DNA of 64,000 bases, taken from an uncultured Clostridia bacterium. GTDB lineage: Bacteria; Bacillota; Clostridia; Christensenellales; UBA1242. This document shows positions 1 to 7,496 of this stretch, piece by piece. The DNA lies in the NCBI GenBank assembly GCA_947591785.1, contig CANQDK010000006.1:1-64000 (forward strand), read 5' to 3'. The translations under genes were made by a program, and so were the position numbers. How positions within the stretch are numbered: position 1 is the first letter of the stretch; the number at the start of each line of letters is the position of its first letter. A model generated the notes under the pieces. That model was not told the origin of the DNA, made no database searches, and worked only from the letters and a program-made list of their open reading frames with translations.

Positions 1-158
1 AAAGTGTTTTTGCCACGATTTTCTTCAAAGTTTGCTCTGCTTTCAGCCTTTGCTGCGGCAAAGTTTGCTTTGTCAACTTCATGCTGTGCTTTTGCATTTT
101 CTTTCATATCTCTGAAAGCTTTTTTCATAAAGTTTTCTTTCTTTTCTTCATTTTTCAT
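1..158 (-). CDS. Hypothetical charged protein, 5' part only
   Basis: The gene begins at an ATG at 158 on the minus strand and runs off the left edge, so only about 52 residues are visible. The start is set by an AGGAG ribosome binding site eight bases upstream. The visible N-terminus is very charged (Lys, Glu, Ala, Asn) and looks helical, with no membrane segment or known motif. It lies 23 bases downstream of the TetR gene on the same strand, so it is probably the third gene of that operon and may be a target or partner of the regulator. I do not recognise the family. Confidence 0.65.
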   Translation of the reverse strand, partial: MKNEEKKENFMKKAFRDMKENAKAQHEVDKANFAAAKAESRANFEENRGKNT

Positions 159-181
159 TTTTTCTTTCTCCTTTTTGTTTT

Positions 182-766
182 TTAATTAAAAGGTCTTACG
201 CATTTGATGATAAGGTCACAAATATCAGCCACTTCTTCACGGCAACCATTTTTTATCCACTCATCTATAATAGCGTAAGTTCCATTGATATAATAAGCCG
301 AAATGTATTTGCCTTCTATGTCATCTACGCCAAAATTTTTTAATATTGGAAATAGAATTTTGTTTTGCATATCCTTGTATCTCTCATTTGATTTCATCAA
401 AGCGGGATATTTTGCAGAAACTTGATATACAAGTTTATTGTTTTTGACATGATTTAGATATGGCATAAGATATTTTGGAGTAATCAAAACCAACTCTTCC
501 TTTTTCTTGCCTGCAATTTTTTTGTCAATGTCTTTGTCTTCTTCGGCAAAGCAAGAGAAAAAGTCTTTGTTTAGATTATCAATCGTTTCATACAGCAAAT
601 CGGTGGTGTTGTCATAGTGCAAGTAAAAGGTTGAACGGTTGACACCTGCCTTTTTGCAAATTTCTTTGATTGTGATAAACTCAAAACTTTTTTTGTTTAG
701 GAGTTCAATAAGTGCTTGATTAAAAAGTCGTGATGTGTTGTAATATTTGCTTTCCGATTTGTTCAT
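182..766 (-). CDS. TetR/AcrR family transcriptional regulator
   Basis: A 194-residue protein, a typical length for TetR regulators. Residues about 10-55 form the helix-turn-helix: an ITIKEICKKAGV helix, then a NRSTFYLHY recognition helix. The rest is a divergent all-helical ligand-binding or dimerisation domain of the kind annotated TetR_C in Firmicutes. The start has an AAGGAG site at good spacing. It sits 18 bases after a small two-helix membrane protein and 23 bases before another short gene, all on the minus strand, which suggests an autoregulated operon. The ligand cannot be told from sequence. Confidence 0.9.
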   Translation of the reverse strand: MNKSESKYYNTSRLFNQALIELLNKKSFEFITIKEICKKAGVNRSTFYLHYDNTTDLLYETIDNLNKDFFSCFAEEDKDIDKKIAGKKKEELVLITPKYLMPYLNHVKNNKLVYQVSAKYPALMKSNERYKDMQNKILFPILKNFGVDDIEGKYISAYYINGTYAIIDEWIKNGCREEVADICDLIIKCVRPFN

Positions 767-784
767 AGCACTTCTCCTTTATTT

Positions 785-1138
785 TTATTCTTCGTCACTT
801 ATTTCTTTTGCCAACTTCATAATGTCAGAGCCATATTTTGCTTTTCCTTTTGCAAGCAATTTATTGTAAATTGGATAATTTACTGCACAGCCTACAATTC
901 CAAGCACGCCAACAACAATTCCTGCAATAAAAGCACCAATTCCACTGCCAATAACTTTCATGGCAAGGCACATTCCAACTCCAAGCACAAGTGCACTTAC
1001 AATTCCGAAAGTGTATCCAAAGATGATTGCTGGCAATTTAGCTTTGTTGTCAAGTTTTCTTAATTGTTTGACCTTTGTTGTGTCCTTTGGTGCATATTCG
1101 TTTGCAATATGCTCTGCATAAATTTTGTCTGTGTTCAT
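785..1138 (-). CDS. Small membrane protein with two transmembrane helices
   Basis: A 117-residue protein. A charged N-terminal stretch of about 35 residues is followed by two hydrophobic Gly-rich helices (about residues 36-58 and 64-88) and a charged C-terminal tail. An AGGAGG site lies just upstream of the ATG. It is the first gene of a minus-strand operon with the TetR regulator. Proteins of this shape next to a TetR gene are common in Firmicutes and remain uncharacterised. Function unknown; the neighbour suggests regulated expression, perhaps in an envelope-stress or drug response (inference). Confidence 0.75.
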   Translation of the reverse strand: MNTDKIYAEHIANEYAPKDTTKVKQLRKLDNKAKLPAIIFGYTFGIVSALVLGVGMCLAMKVIGSGIGAFIAGIVVGVLGIVGCAVNYPIYNKLLAKGKAKYGSDIMKLAKEISDEE

Positions 1139-1169
1139 TTTTTACCTCCTTTTAATGAATTTCACTTTC

Positions 1170-1198
1170 ATTATAGCAAAGAGATTTTTCAATTTACA
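1170..1198 (-). promoter_or_regulatory. Promoter of the membrane protein-TetR operon
   Basis: On the minus strand a perfect TATAAT (1175-1170) is preceded by TGC, making an extended -10. A weak TGTAAA lies 17 bases upstream as -35. The first operon gene starts 32 bases downstream. I did not find a clear palindromic operator over it. Confidence 0.6.
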
Positions 1199-1325
1199 CA
1201 ACAAAAATTATTAAAAATGTTGATTTAAAAACAAACTAGACAAATTAAAAAAGGCTTGTGAATTGTAAGTCTTTCTCATTAGACTCTTATTTTCTTATAA
1301 ATTTGTTGTCTTTTTCGTTTTCTGA

Positions 1326-2309
1326 TCACTTTAAATTTTTATTGAAAAACTCAACAATTTTTGCAAAAGGTATTATATCAACTCTATCATAAAGGTCGGT
1401 GTGGACTGCGTTTGGAATGATCAAAAGTTCTTTATTTTTCTTGTATTTACTATTTTTTGTCATATTTGCATAGGCATCTTTGCCAAAATAGCAGGAGTGG
1501 GCTTTTTCGCCATGAATAATCAGCACCGCACTGCGAATTTCGTTTGAATATGACAAACTTTTTGTGTTGATGAACGAAAGAGCAGATGTTTTGTTCCAAC
1601 CGCCATTTGAATTTAGTGAACGCTTATGGTAGCCACGCTTTGTTTTGTAATAATCATAATAGTCTTTGACATAGAAAGGGGAGTCCTTTGGCAGTGGATC
1701 AACAACACCGCCAGCAAGTTCATATCTTCCGCTTTCAAAATCTTTAATGCGTTGTTCGTTTAGGGCTTTTTTCATTTCATATCTGCCATTTTCGTCAACG
1801 CTGTCAAAATAGCCATAAGCATTAACTCGGCTCATGTCATACATTGTTGAAACAACGGTTGCCTTAATTCTTGTATCAATGGCGGCAGAATTTAAAGCCA
1901 TTCCGCCCCAACCGCAAATACCAATTATGCCAATTTTGTCTTTGTCAACATCTTTTTGAACGGACAAAAAGTCAACAGCCGCTTGAAAATCCTCTGTGTT
2001 GATGTCTGGGCTTGCAACATATCTTGGTTGACCACCACTTTCGCCTGTGAAAGACGGATCGAAGGCAATAGTCAAAAAACCATTTTCTGCCATGGTTTGT
2101 GCATAAAGGCCAGATGCTTGTTCTTTAACCGCACCAAAAGGTCCACAAACTGCAATAGCAGGCAATAGCCCATTTGCTTTTTTAGGCTTATACATATCTG
2201 CAACCAAAGTTATGCCAAACCTGTTGACAAACTGCACTTTTTTGTTGCTAACTTTTTCACTTTTTGGGAATGTTTTATCCCATACTTTTGTAATTTTTAA
2301 TTCTTCCAT
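1326..2309 (-). CDS. Alpha/beta hydrolase (dienelactone hydrolase-like)
   Basis: A 327-residue cytoplasmic protein with the alpha/beta-hydrolase layout. The nucleophile elbow reads GICGWGG, so the nucleophile appears to be Cys, as in dienelactone hydrolases, rather than Ser. An acid-loop region and a late histidine (AVHTDLY) complete the usual triad order. Residues 30-60 form the opening strands with a VADMYKP segment typical of the family. Substrate unknown; peptidase or esterase activity on a small molecule is likely. The start has GGAAAG upstream and lies 20 bases after the stop of a broken cupin gene, so the hydrolase was probably co-transcribed with it. Cupin-hydrolase pairs are common in Firmicutes. 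Confidence 0.8.
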   Translation of the reverse strand: MEELKITKVWDKTFPKSEKVSNKKVQFVNRFGITLVADMYKPKKANGLLPAIAVCGPFGAVKEQASGLYAQTMAENGFLTIAFDPSFTGESGGQPRYVASPDINTEDFQAAVDFLSVQKDVDKDKIGIIGICGWGGMALNSAAIDTRIKATVVSTMYDMSRVNAYGYFDSVDENGRYEMKKALNEQRIKDFESGRYELAGGVVDPLPKDSPFYVKDYYDYYKTKRGYHKRSLNSNGGWNKTSALSFINTKSLSYSNEIRSAVLIIHGEKAHSCYFGKDAYANMTKNSKYKKNKELLIIPNAVHTDLYDRVDIIPFAKIVEFFNKNLK

Positions 2310-2328
2310 AAATTCTTTCCTTTTTAAT

Positions 2329-2645
2329 TTATTTTAATTTGTTATATTCTTTATTGTCAACAGGCTCGAGCCACTCGTTTGAAGTTTTAACTCCCGGCAC
2401 CTCGATTGCAAGATGCGAAAACCAACTGTCTTTTGCTGCACCATGCCAATGTTTGACATTTGCTGGAATATTTACACAATCTCCTGGTTTTAATTCAATA
2501 GCCTTTTTGCCAAACTCTTGATAATATCCTCTACCGCCAACACAAATAAGAATTTGTCCACCACCACTTTTTGCACGATGAATATGCCAATTATTTCGGC
2601 ATTGAATTTGGCTTTATATTTTCAGTTGATACTAAATCTATTCCG
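2329..2645 (-). pseudogene. Cupin-domain protein remnant (5' end lost, frameshifted)
   Basis: Reading the minus strand from about 2608 to the TAA at 2329 gives an intact C-terminal cupin: RNNWHIHRAKSGGGQIL, a PGDCVNIPANVKHWHGAA metal-binding segment, and an ending NEWLEPVDNKEYNKLK. This closely resembles the small cupins annotated near carboxymuconolactone decarboxylases. Just upstream the frame shifts, and only a short N-terminal-like piece (NGIDLVSTENIKPNSMP) is present before the reading frame merges with the truncated amidohydrolase gene. The strand expected before RNNWH is missing. No start codon or ribosome binding site serves the cupin, so it is very probably dead. Confidence 0.7.
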
Positions 2646-3098
2646 TTAAAAAACTTGCAAAAGGTCAAGAAAAAGTTGTCTATGTTCTTCAACAAAACTA
2701 TCTCTGCTGATAGACAAATCCCAGAATATTTTTAAATTATCATATTGAAATTGTTGCAAAAAAGATATGAACGCTTGCACATTTCCCAAAAAAGTTCTTA
2801 AACAAACTTTATAGTCAATGGAAGGGCAAACAATTTTTACGCCCGTTTCAATACAATTTAAGAAATTGCCTTCAAGCAGAAGTTTTAAAGTTTCTATTTC
2901 GTTTTCCAAAGGTGTAAGATATTTGCGGCTAAAATCTATAAGGCTTGCAATACCTTTCATTTTGTTGTTATCTGGCAAGTTCACGCCATTTTGTTTTAAA
3001 AATTGAAATCTGCATGAAGATAGTGCATGATTATGAATGTCTGTTTTGGGCTGTTTTTTGATATATTCTAAATAACTATACACCTCTGTTTTTAACAT
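2646..3098 (-). pseudogene. Amidohydrolase/adenosine deaminase-like, truncated
   Basis: A 150-residue reading frame with a good GGGAG ribosome binding site. Residues 16-24 (QPKTDIHNH) match the first metal-binding HxH strand of adenosine deaminase-like amidohydrolases, and the following helix-rich part is compatible with that fold. Family members are normally about 330-370 residues and carry later metal-binding His and Asp residues, which are absent here. The frame ends where the cupin remnant begins, so the gene looks cut off by a deletion that joined two genes. It may still be transcribed but is unlikely to be an active deaminase. Confidence 0.55.
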
Positions 3099-3352
3099 CT
3101 CAAATCTCCCTTATTTATATGATAGCATACTCGCAGTGAATTTGTATCAAAATTTAGAAAACTTTTCTTCATTGCCAAATAAAAAGATTAGCGAATCTCC
3201 ATGTCAAACTTTTTTCGTTTTAGGTAGTTTTAGATTGTAAAAAAAAATCACCATTTTTTACGCAAAAACGCCATATTTGCAATAATAGTTGTTTTTGATA
3301 AAAAAGATTGAAATAATCAATCCTTCATTATGATATATCAAAAGAAAGCCAG

Positions 3353-3619
3353 TTATCTTTCGCGTTCATTATTCTTCATATCATTTACAACATCTTGTGG
3401 ATTTTCGCCAGCTTTTATGCGAGCTGACAATGTCCTTGCATAGGCTTGAAGTTCTTTTTCCTCTTTTCTCTCTTTTGCAACTTGTTCAATAATTTTATCA
3501 TAATTGCCAGCAGCTAAATGGGCGTCTGCAATTTTTTTTGCCTCCGCAGGTTCAACACCAGATTTGATAAGTGCCACTAGTTCTTGTTCATAATAAAAAT
3601 TGTTATTGTTTTTTAACAT
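3353..3619 (-). CDS. Hypothetical small helical protein
   Basis: An 88-residue protein rich in Ala, Lys and Glu with no membrane segment. It is predicted helical throughout, with two similar segments (KSGVEPAEAKKIADA and KAGENPQDVV) that look like short helix-turn modules with the pattern ..I K.G..P.. . A GGGAG site precedes the ATG. It is followed by no obvious partner and lies 26 bases downstream of the terminator hairpin of the transporter gene. Family not recognised. Confidence 0.6.
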   Translation of the reverse strand: MLKNNNNFYYEQELVALIKSGVEPAEAKKIADAHLAAGNYDKIIEQVAKERKEEKELQAYARTLSARIKAGENPQDVVNDMKNNERER

Positions 3620-3644
3620 GATTTTCTCCCTTTAATTTTATTTT

Positions 3645-3693
3645 TTTAACAAAATAAGGAGCATATAACTCATCGAATTATACGCTCCTTATT
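3645..3693 (-). terminator. Intrinsic terminator of the MATE-kinase gene
   Basis: AATAAGGAGC (3653-3662) pairs with GCTCCTTATT (3684-3693), and the middle is also partly self-complementary. On the minus strand the hairpin is followed by a T-rich tract. It lies 57 bases past the transporter stop codon. Confidence 0.75.
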
Positions 3694-3749
3694 TGCTGTC
3701 GATATAAAATATATTATCATTTTTTTTACTAAAAGTCAAGTTCGACTTT

Positions 3750-5729
3750 TTAATTTTTTTGCTTGTTCTTATCGTTTGGAACTGCCATAAAAATCTGTTC
3801 AACAACTTTATCTACTCCAACAGAACTGTCAATAGACAAGTTGTAGTTTTTTGCATTTCCCCAAACTAAGCCTGTAATATTTTCATAGAATTTTGCTCTG
3901 CGTTTGTCCGCCTTTTCCATATTTATTTTAGCCAAATCCTCATTATCGCCATAGTTTGTCATTATTCTTTTCTGTTTAAATTCGTTTGGGGCGTAGATGA
4001 AAACTTTGAAAGGTTTATAGTCTTTCAAAACATAGTCAGCAGCACGCCCAACAATAACACACGAACCTTTTTCTGCAATTTCTTTGAGAACATTCTCTTG
4101 AGCTTTTATTGCGGTTTGGTTGGCCTCTGTGGAAAGATACAAGTCATACAAAATAGAATTCTTTTCTTCAATTTTTTCAATATACTCTTGTGCAAGTCCA
4201 CTTTCCTGTGCGGCGAGTGCCGTGAGTTCTTTGTCATAAAATGGCACACCAAGTTTCTTTGCAAGTTTCTGTCCAATTTCTCGTCCGCCGGCACCATGTT
4301 GTCTTGAAATTGTTATAATAACACCTTTATGCGAAGGCAAAATTGAAATGCTGTTTTCGGTTTTTGGTGATTGTTCTTTTGCCATCTGTTTGAACAAAAC
4401 TATTAAAAGCACGACAGAAACTACCATTGTCAAAAAATCGCTAATAGGTGCTGCCCAATAAAATGGATAAATCGTTTTTGTCGTCAGTGGGAGCAATATA
4501 GTCAGTGGAACAAGGAAAATAAGGTCGCGTAGCATGGCAATAAGGGTTGATTTTATAGGGCAGCCAATGGCTTGAAATAAAATTGACACAACTTTTGTAA
4601 GGCAAGTGAGCAAAATAAAGCCAAGATAAATGCGGAAAATTAACATTCCAAATTCTGGCACTTCTGAATATCCAAAAATAGCCAAAATGTATTGCGGGCA
4701 GGCTTCAAATAGGATTGTCGAAACAATACCAACAATAAATGTTGTGAAAATGATATATTTAAAGGCTTGTTTTACTCTGTCATATTTTTTTGCACCATAG
4801 TTGTAGCCAAGTATTGGCTGTCCACCAGAAGCGATTCCCACTGCAATACTGACAACAATGCCAAAGACTTTGAATGCGATTGTCAAAAGTCCAATTGCTG
4901 AAGTATCTCCAGGAAGATAAATATTCAAAATGTTGTTTGTGACGATTGAGATGATGACAATTGAAATCTGTGTAAGAAAACTTGATATGCCAAGTTTAAG
5001 ACTCAGCCACAAAAGTTTAAAATCTGGGATAAAACTTTTTAGTGACAGTTTAAAGTTTTTGGATTTGAAAAAATATACCACACTTAAAACAAATGTCACA
5101 AGTTGTCCAATAAAGGTTGCGAGAGCAGCACCATTCATACCCATGTTGAAAGCATAGATAAACAGTGGGTCAAGGGCGATGTTTGTGACTGCACCAATTG
5201 CCATTGAGAACATAGCAAATTTAGGGCTTCCGTCCGCACGAATAATTGGATTTAGCACGCATGCCAGCAAGAATAAAGGAAAACCAATTATTATCCATGT
5301 TGAGTATTCCATTGAATATTGCAAAACTGACGACTCTTTTGCACCAAAACCAACCAAAATACCTTTTCTAAATATAAAACTTATTGCCACAAGAACAACA
5401 CTTACAATCAACCCAATAGTTATGCCAGTGCCTATTGTTTTGTGCGTGTCTTTTGTTTGATTTCGTCCTTGATTTATGCTTATGCAAGCAGCACTTCCAT
5501 CACCAATAAAAAGTCCAAGTGCAAGAGCAATCACTGTGAGTGGATAAACAATTCCTGTTGCCGTGTTGCCAAGCTGCCCAAGATTTGAATTTCCAATAAA
5601 AATTTGGTCAACAAGATTGTAAAGTGCCTGTATGATAAGTGAAAGCACGCAAGGGATTGAAAACATTTTCAAAAGTTTTCCAATTTTTTCCGTTCCCAAA
5701 AATTTGTTGTCTGTGTTTTGTTTTTCCAT
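3750..5729 (-). CDS. MATE efflux transporter fused to cytidylate kinase-like domain
   Basis: A 659-residue fusion. Residues about 1-455 are a MATE-family multidrug/sodium antiporter with about twelve membrane helices, opening with the family-typical LGTEKIGKLLKMFSIP. Residues about 465-650 form a cytosolic P-loop domain: ITISRQHGAGGREIG is the nucleotide-binding loop of the cytidylate kinase-like family (PF13189), followed by LGVPFYDKEL and VGRAADYVL. An upstream in-frame ATG at 5774 exists, but AAGGAG lies seven bases before the ATG at 5729, which I take as the start. MATE proteins alone are about 450 residues. The link suggests nucleotide-dependent control of transport or coupling to a nucleotide product (inference). 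Confidence 0.88.
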   Translation of the reverse strand: MEKQNTDNKFLGTEKIGKLLKMFSIPCVLSLIIQALYNLVDQIFIGNSNLGQLGNTATGIVYPLTVIALALGLFIGDGSAACISINQGRNQTKDTHKTIGTGITIGLIVSVVLVAISFIFRKGILVGFGAKESSVLQYSMEYSTWIIIGFPLFLLACVLNPIIRADGSPKFAMFSMAIGAVTNIALDPLFIYAFNMGMNGAALATFIGQLVTFVLSVVYFFKSKNFKLSLKSFIPDFKLLWLSLKLGISSFLTQISIVIISIVTNNILNIYLPGDTSAIGLLTIAFKVFGIVVSIAVGIASGGQPILGYNYGAKKYDRVKQAFKYIIFTTFIVGIVSTILFEACPQYILAIFGYSEVPEFGMLIFRIYLGFILLTCLTKVVSILFQAIGCPIKSTLIAMLRDLIFLVPLTILLPLTTKTIYPFYWAAPISDFLTMVVSVVLLIVLFKQMAKEQSPKTENSISILPSHKGVIITISRQHGAGGREIGQKLAKKLGVPFYDKELTALAAQESGLAQEYIEKIEEKNSILYDLYLSTEANQTAIKAQENVLKEIAEKGSCVIVGRAADYVLKDYKPFKVFIYAPNEFKQKRIMTNYGDNEDLAKINMEKADKRRAKFYENITGLVWGNAKNYNLSIDSSVGVDKVVEQIFMAVPNDKNKQKN

Positions 5730-5792
5730 AATTTTCTCCTTTTTGCTGTATAAGAAAACGCCTTGTATACTCATCGTTGTTCTTGCGTTTCT

Positions 5793-5828
5793 AAAAAAAC
5801 AGCAAGTTTTTAATCACGCTTGCTGTTT
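5793..5828 (-). terminator. Leader terminator / putative attenuator before the MATE fusion
   Basis: On the minus strand AAACAGCAAG pairs perfectly with CTTGCTGTTT, followed by a run of seven T. It lies between the promoter at about 5870 and the start at 5729. No minus-strand gene lies upstream that it could end, so it should cut the transporter's own leader. TTGCGT upstream and ACGCAA downstream of the hairpin can pair around it. Confidence 0.65.
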
Positions 5829-5865
5829 CCAATGTTATACGCAAATCGGATTTGTGAATGCTTTG

Positions 5866-5897
5866 ATTATATCACAAAATTTCTTGTTTTGTATCAA
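5866..5897 (-). promoter_or_regulatory. Promoter of the MATE-kinase gene
   Basis: TATAAT at 5871-5866 on the minus strand is preceded by TGA (extended -10). TTGATA lies 20 bases upstream, a little far for a -35. The predicted start gives a leader of about 130 bases that contains the hairpin at 5793-5828. Confidence 0.55.
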
Positions 5898-6050
5898 ATT
5901 TTTTTAAATTTAAAAATTTTTTTTCAAAAGAAGTTCTCTATAAGCTCCAGATTTATGTTTTTTAATCGATCAAAATGTAATTTTGCGTGATAAAATGCAT
6001 TGTTAATCATATTTGTTAAAATTTTCAACATTAATTTACAAAACATTTTG

Positions 6051-6079
6051 TTGCAAATAAATTTTAAGTGTGCTATACT
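6051..6079 (+). promoter_or_regulatory. Promoter of the gene at 6209, with a long leader
   Basis: TTGCAA (6051-6056), a 17-base spacer, then TATACT (6074-6079). The leader to the ATG at 6209 is about 120 bases and visibly richer in G and C than the flanks. It holds a TTTGAG/CTCAAA hairpin (6159-6174) and several GGTGG/CACC pairing options. Otherwise the gap between 5898 and 6050 is AT-rich with nothing I recognise. Confidence 0.65.
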
Positions 6080-6208
6080 TATTTCATCATAGGTGGTTTA
6101 AGTGGTCGTATCATCACCGATTTTGTCAGATTCTTACCTTGATAAAGTGGGCTGGTGGTTTGAGTTCACTCAAATCCAACTAGATAAAAATTTAGTAAGG
6201 AGAAAAAA

Positions 6209-6700
6209 ATGGGATTTTTTAGTTTTTTTCAAAATGGGAAAAAGTCAAATCAAGTTAGACAAGGTGGCGAGTTTAATAAAGGTCTATCTTTTAATTACCA
6301 ATTTGTTTTTATGTCTTTAAAACGTGTTTTCTTTAGCGATAAAATAAATATAACAAACTTATATGGAAACAAAGAGAGTGTACAAAGTTTGTTGTTTGAA
6401 ATTGCAAAGATGCTTAGAAAAAAAGTTCCAAATGGATATGAAAAATTAAATGTGCTATTTGAAAAAAATGATGATAAATTTGCAATAGCTGTCGAACTAC
6501 CTGATTCAAAAAACGAATGTGACTGTAATTTTGTAGGAATGGTTCAAAAGACAGATGGCACTAAGGAATTTTATACAAATGAACTCTTTGAATTTTCACA
6601 CACCTACCAACTTTGTATGTCAACAAGAGATGCTCATTTTGTGTATGCTTTAAAACCAAAAGACTTGCATGAATTTATTCAAACAATATTAAACAGATAA
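6209..6700 (+). CDS. Hypothetical protein
   Basis: A 163-residue soluble protein with no signal peptide. The start has TAAGGAG eight bases upstream. The N-terminal 25 residues are polar and Phe-rich (GFFSFFQNGKK), and the rest mixes strands and helices, including a CDCNF pair of cysteines. No known motif is visible. It stands alone between its own promoter and a bidirectional terminator. Confidence 0.6.
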   Translation: MGFFSFFQNGKKSNQVRQGGEFNKGLSFNYQFVFMSLKRVFFSDKINITNLYGNKESVQSLLFEIAKMLRKKVPNGYEKLNVLFEKNDDKFAIAVELPDSKNECDCNFVGMVQKTDGTKEFYTNELFEFSHTYQLCMSTRDAHFVYALKPKDLHEFIQTILNR

Positions 6701-6842
6701 AGTTTTCAATTTTATATTTAAAAGCCCGAAAAAATTGGGATTTTTATTATCGGCTAAAGACTTAACTGAAAACAAACAAACTCTTGAAATCCTTTCAAAT
6801 GCAGAAAAAAGCAAATAAAATTAAGATGATTAAAGACAGAAT

Positions 6843-6870
6843 AAAAAACAGTTAATTTCAACTGTTTTTT
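6843..6870. terminator. Bidirectional intrinsic terminator
   Basis: AAAAAACAGTT (6843-6853) pairs perfectly with AACTGTTTTTT (6860-6870) over a six-base loop. It lies between convergent genes ending at 6700 (+) and 6942 (-), and has U-tracts in both directions. Confidence 0.85.
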
Positions 6871-6941
6871 TAAATTAAGAAAATTAGAATTGTGAATTGA
6901 AAATTTTGTATAAAGGGAACAAAATCATTTTCTAAATTTGG

Positions 6942-7418
6942 TTATAAATTTAGACTTTTAACCCATGCAGAAAGAGTCGCATCATTTGGATTGCCATTTA
7001 AAAGTTTACCTTCTTTGATTGTGGCTTTTGGTGCACTTGTTTGCAAAAACTTAACTGTTTGACCAAATCCACTTCCGCCAGATGTGGCAAATAAAATTAT
7101 TGTTTTATTAGAAAAATCATAACTTTCCAAAAATGTGTTTATGATTGTAGGGGCAACATACCACCAAATTGGAAATCCCAAAAAGATGACATCATATTTT
7201 GATGTGTCCAAACTTTTGCATACAATTTCTGGGCGAGAACTTTTGTCCGCCATTTCCAAACTTGAACGTGATTGTTTGTCCATCCAATTTAAATCTGCAT
7301 CTGTGTAAGATGTTTTAGGTGTGATTTCAAAAAGTTCTGCTTCTGCAACCTTTGAGAGATGTTCTGCAACTCTTTTTGTTGTGCCACTGGCACTAAAATA
7401 AGCAACTAATTTTTTCAT
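6942..7418 (-). CDS. Flavodoxin
   Basis: A 158-residue FMN protein. It opens KKLVAYFSASGTTKRVAEHL, which holds the phosphate-binding loop (SASGTTK) of flavodoxins. The middle GFPIWWYVAPTIINTFLE and ATSGGSGFGQT segments match the isoalloxazine-binding loops of the flavodoxin/WrbA-like group common in Firmicutes. Cytoplasmic electron carrier or NAD(P)H-linked reductase component. A TATAAT with TGA before it lies at 7443-7438 on the minus strand, about 20 bases upstream of the start. It has no operon partner, since the next gene on that strand starts at 8780. Confidence 0.9.
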   Translation of the reverse strand: MKKLVAYFSASGTTKRVAEHLSKVAEAELFEITPKTSYTDADLNWMDKQSRSSLEMADKSSRPEIVCKSLDTSKYDVIFLGFPIWWYVAPTIINTFLESYDFSNKTIILFATSGGSGFGQTVKFLQTSAPKATIKEGKLLNGNPNDATLSAWVKSLNL

Positions 7419-7496
7419 ATTATTATCCTTTTCAATTATTATATCATAAAATTTAAAATAGATAAAAATAAAATGAAATTCAAAAAATAATTTATT

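Noticed and set aside
2339..2521. Plus-strand reading frame of 60 codons
   Set aside because: It is antisense to the cupin remnant, whose minus-strand translation matches a known family.
6745..6831. Short frame LSAKDLTENKQTLEIL... ending at a TAA after 6745
   Set aside because: It has no start codon or ribosome binding site and no identifiable family; at most a gene remnant.
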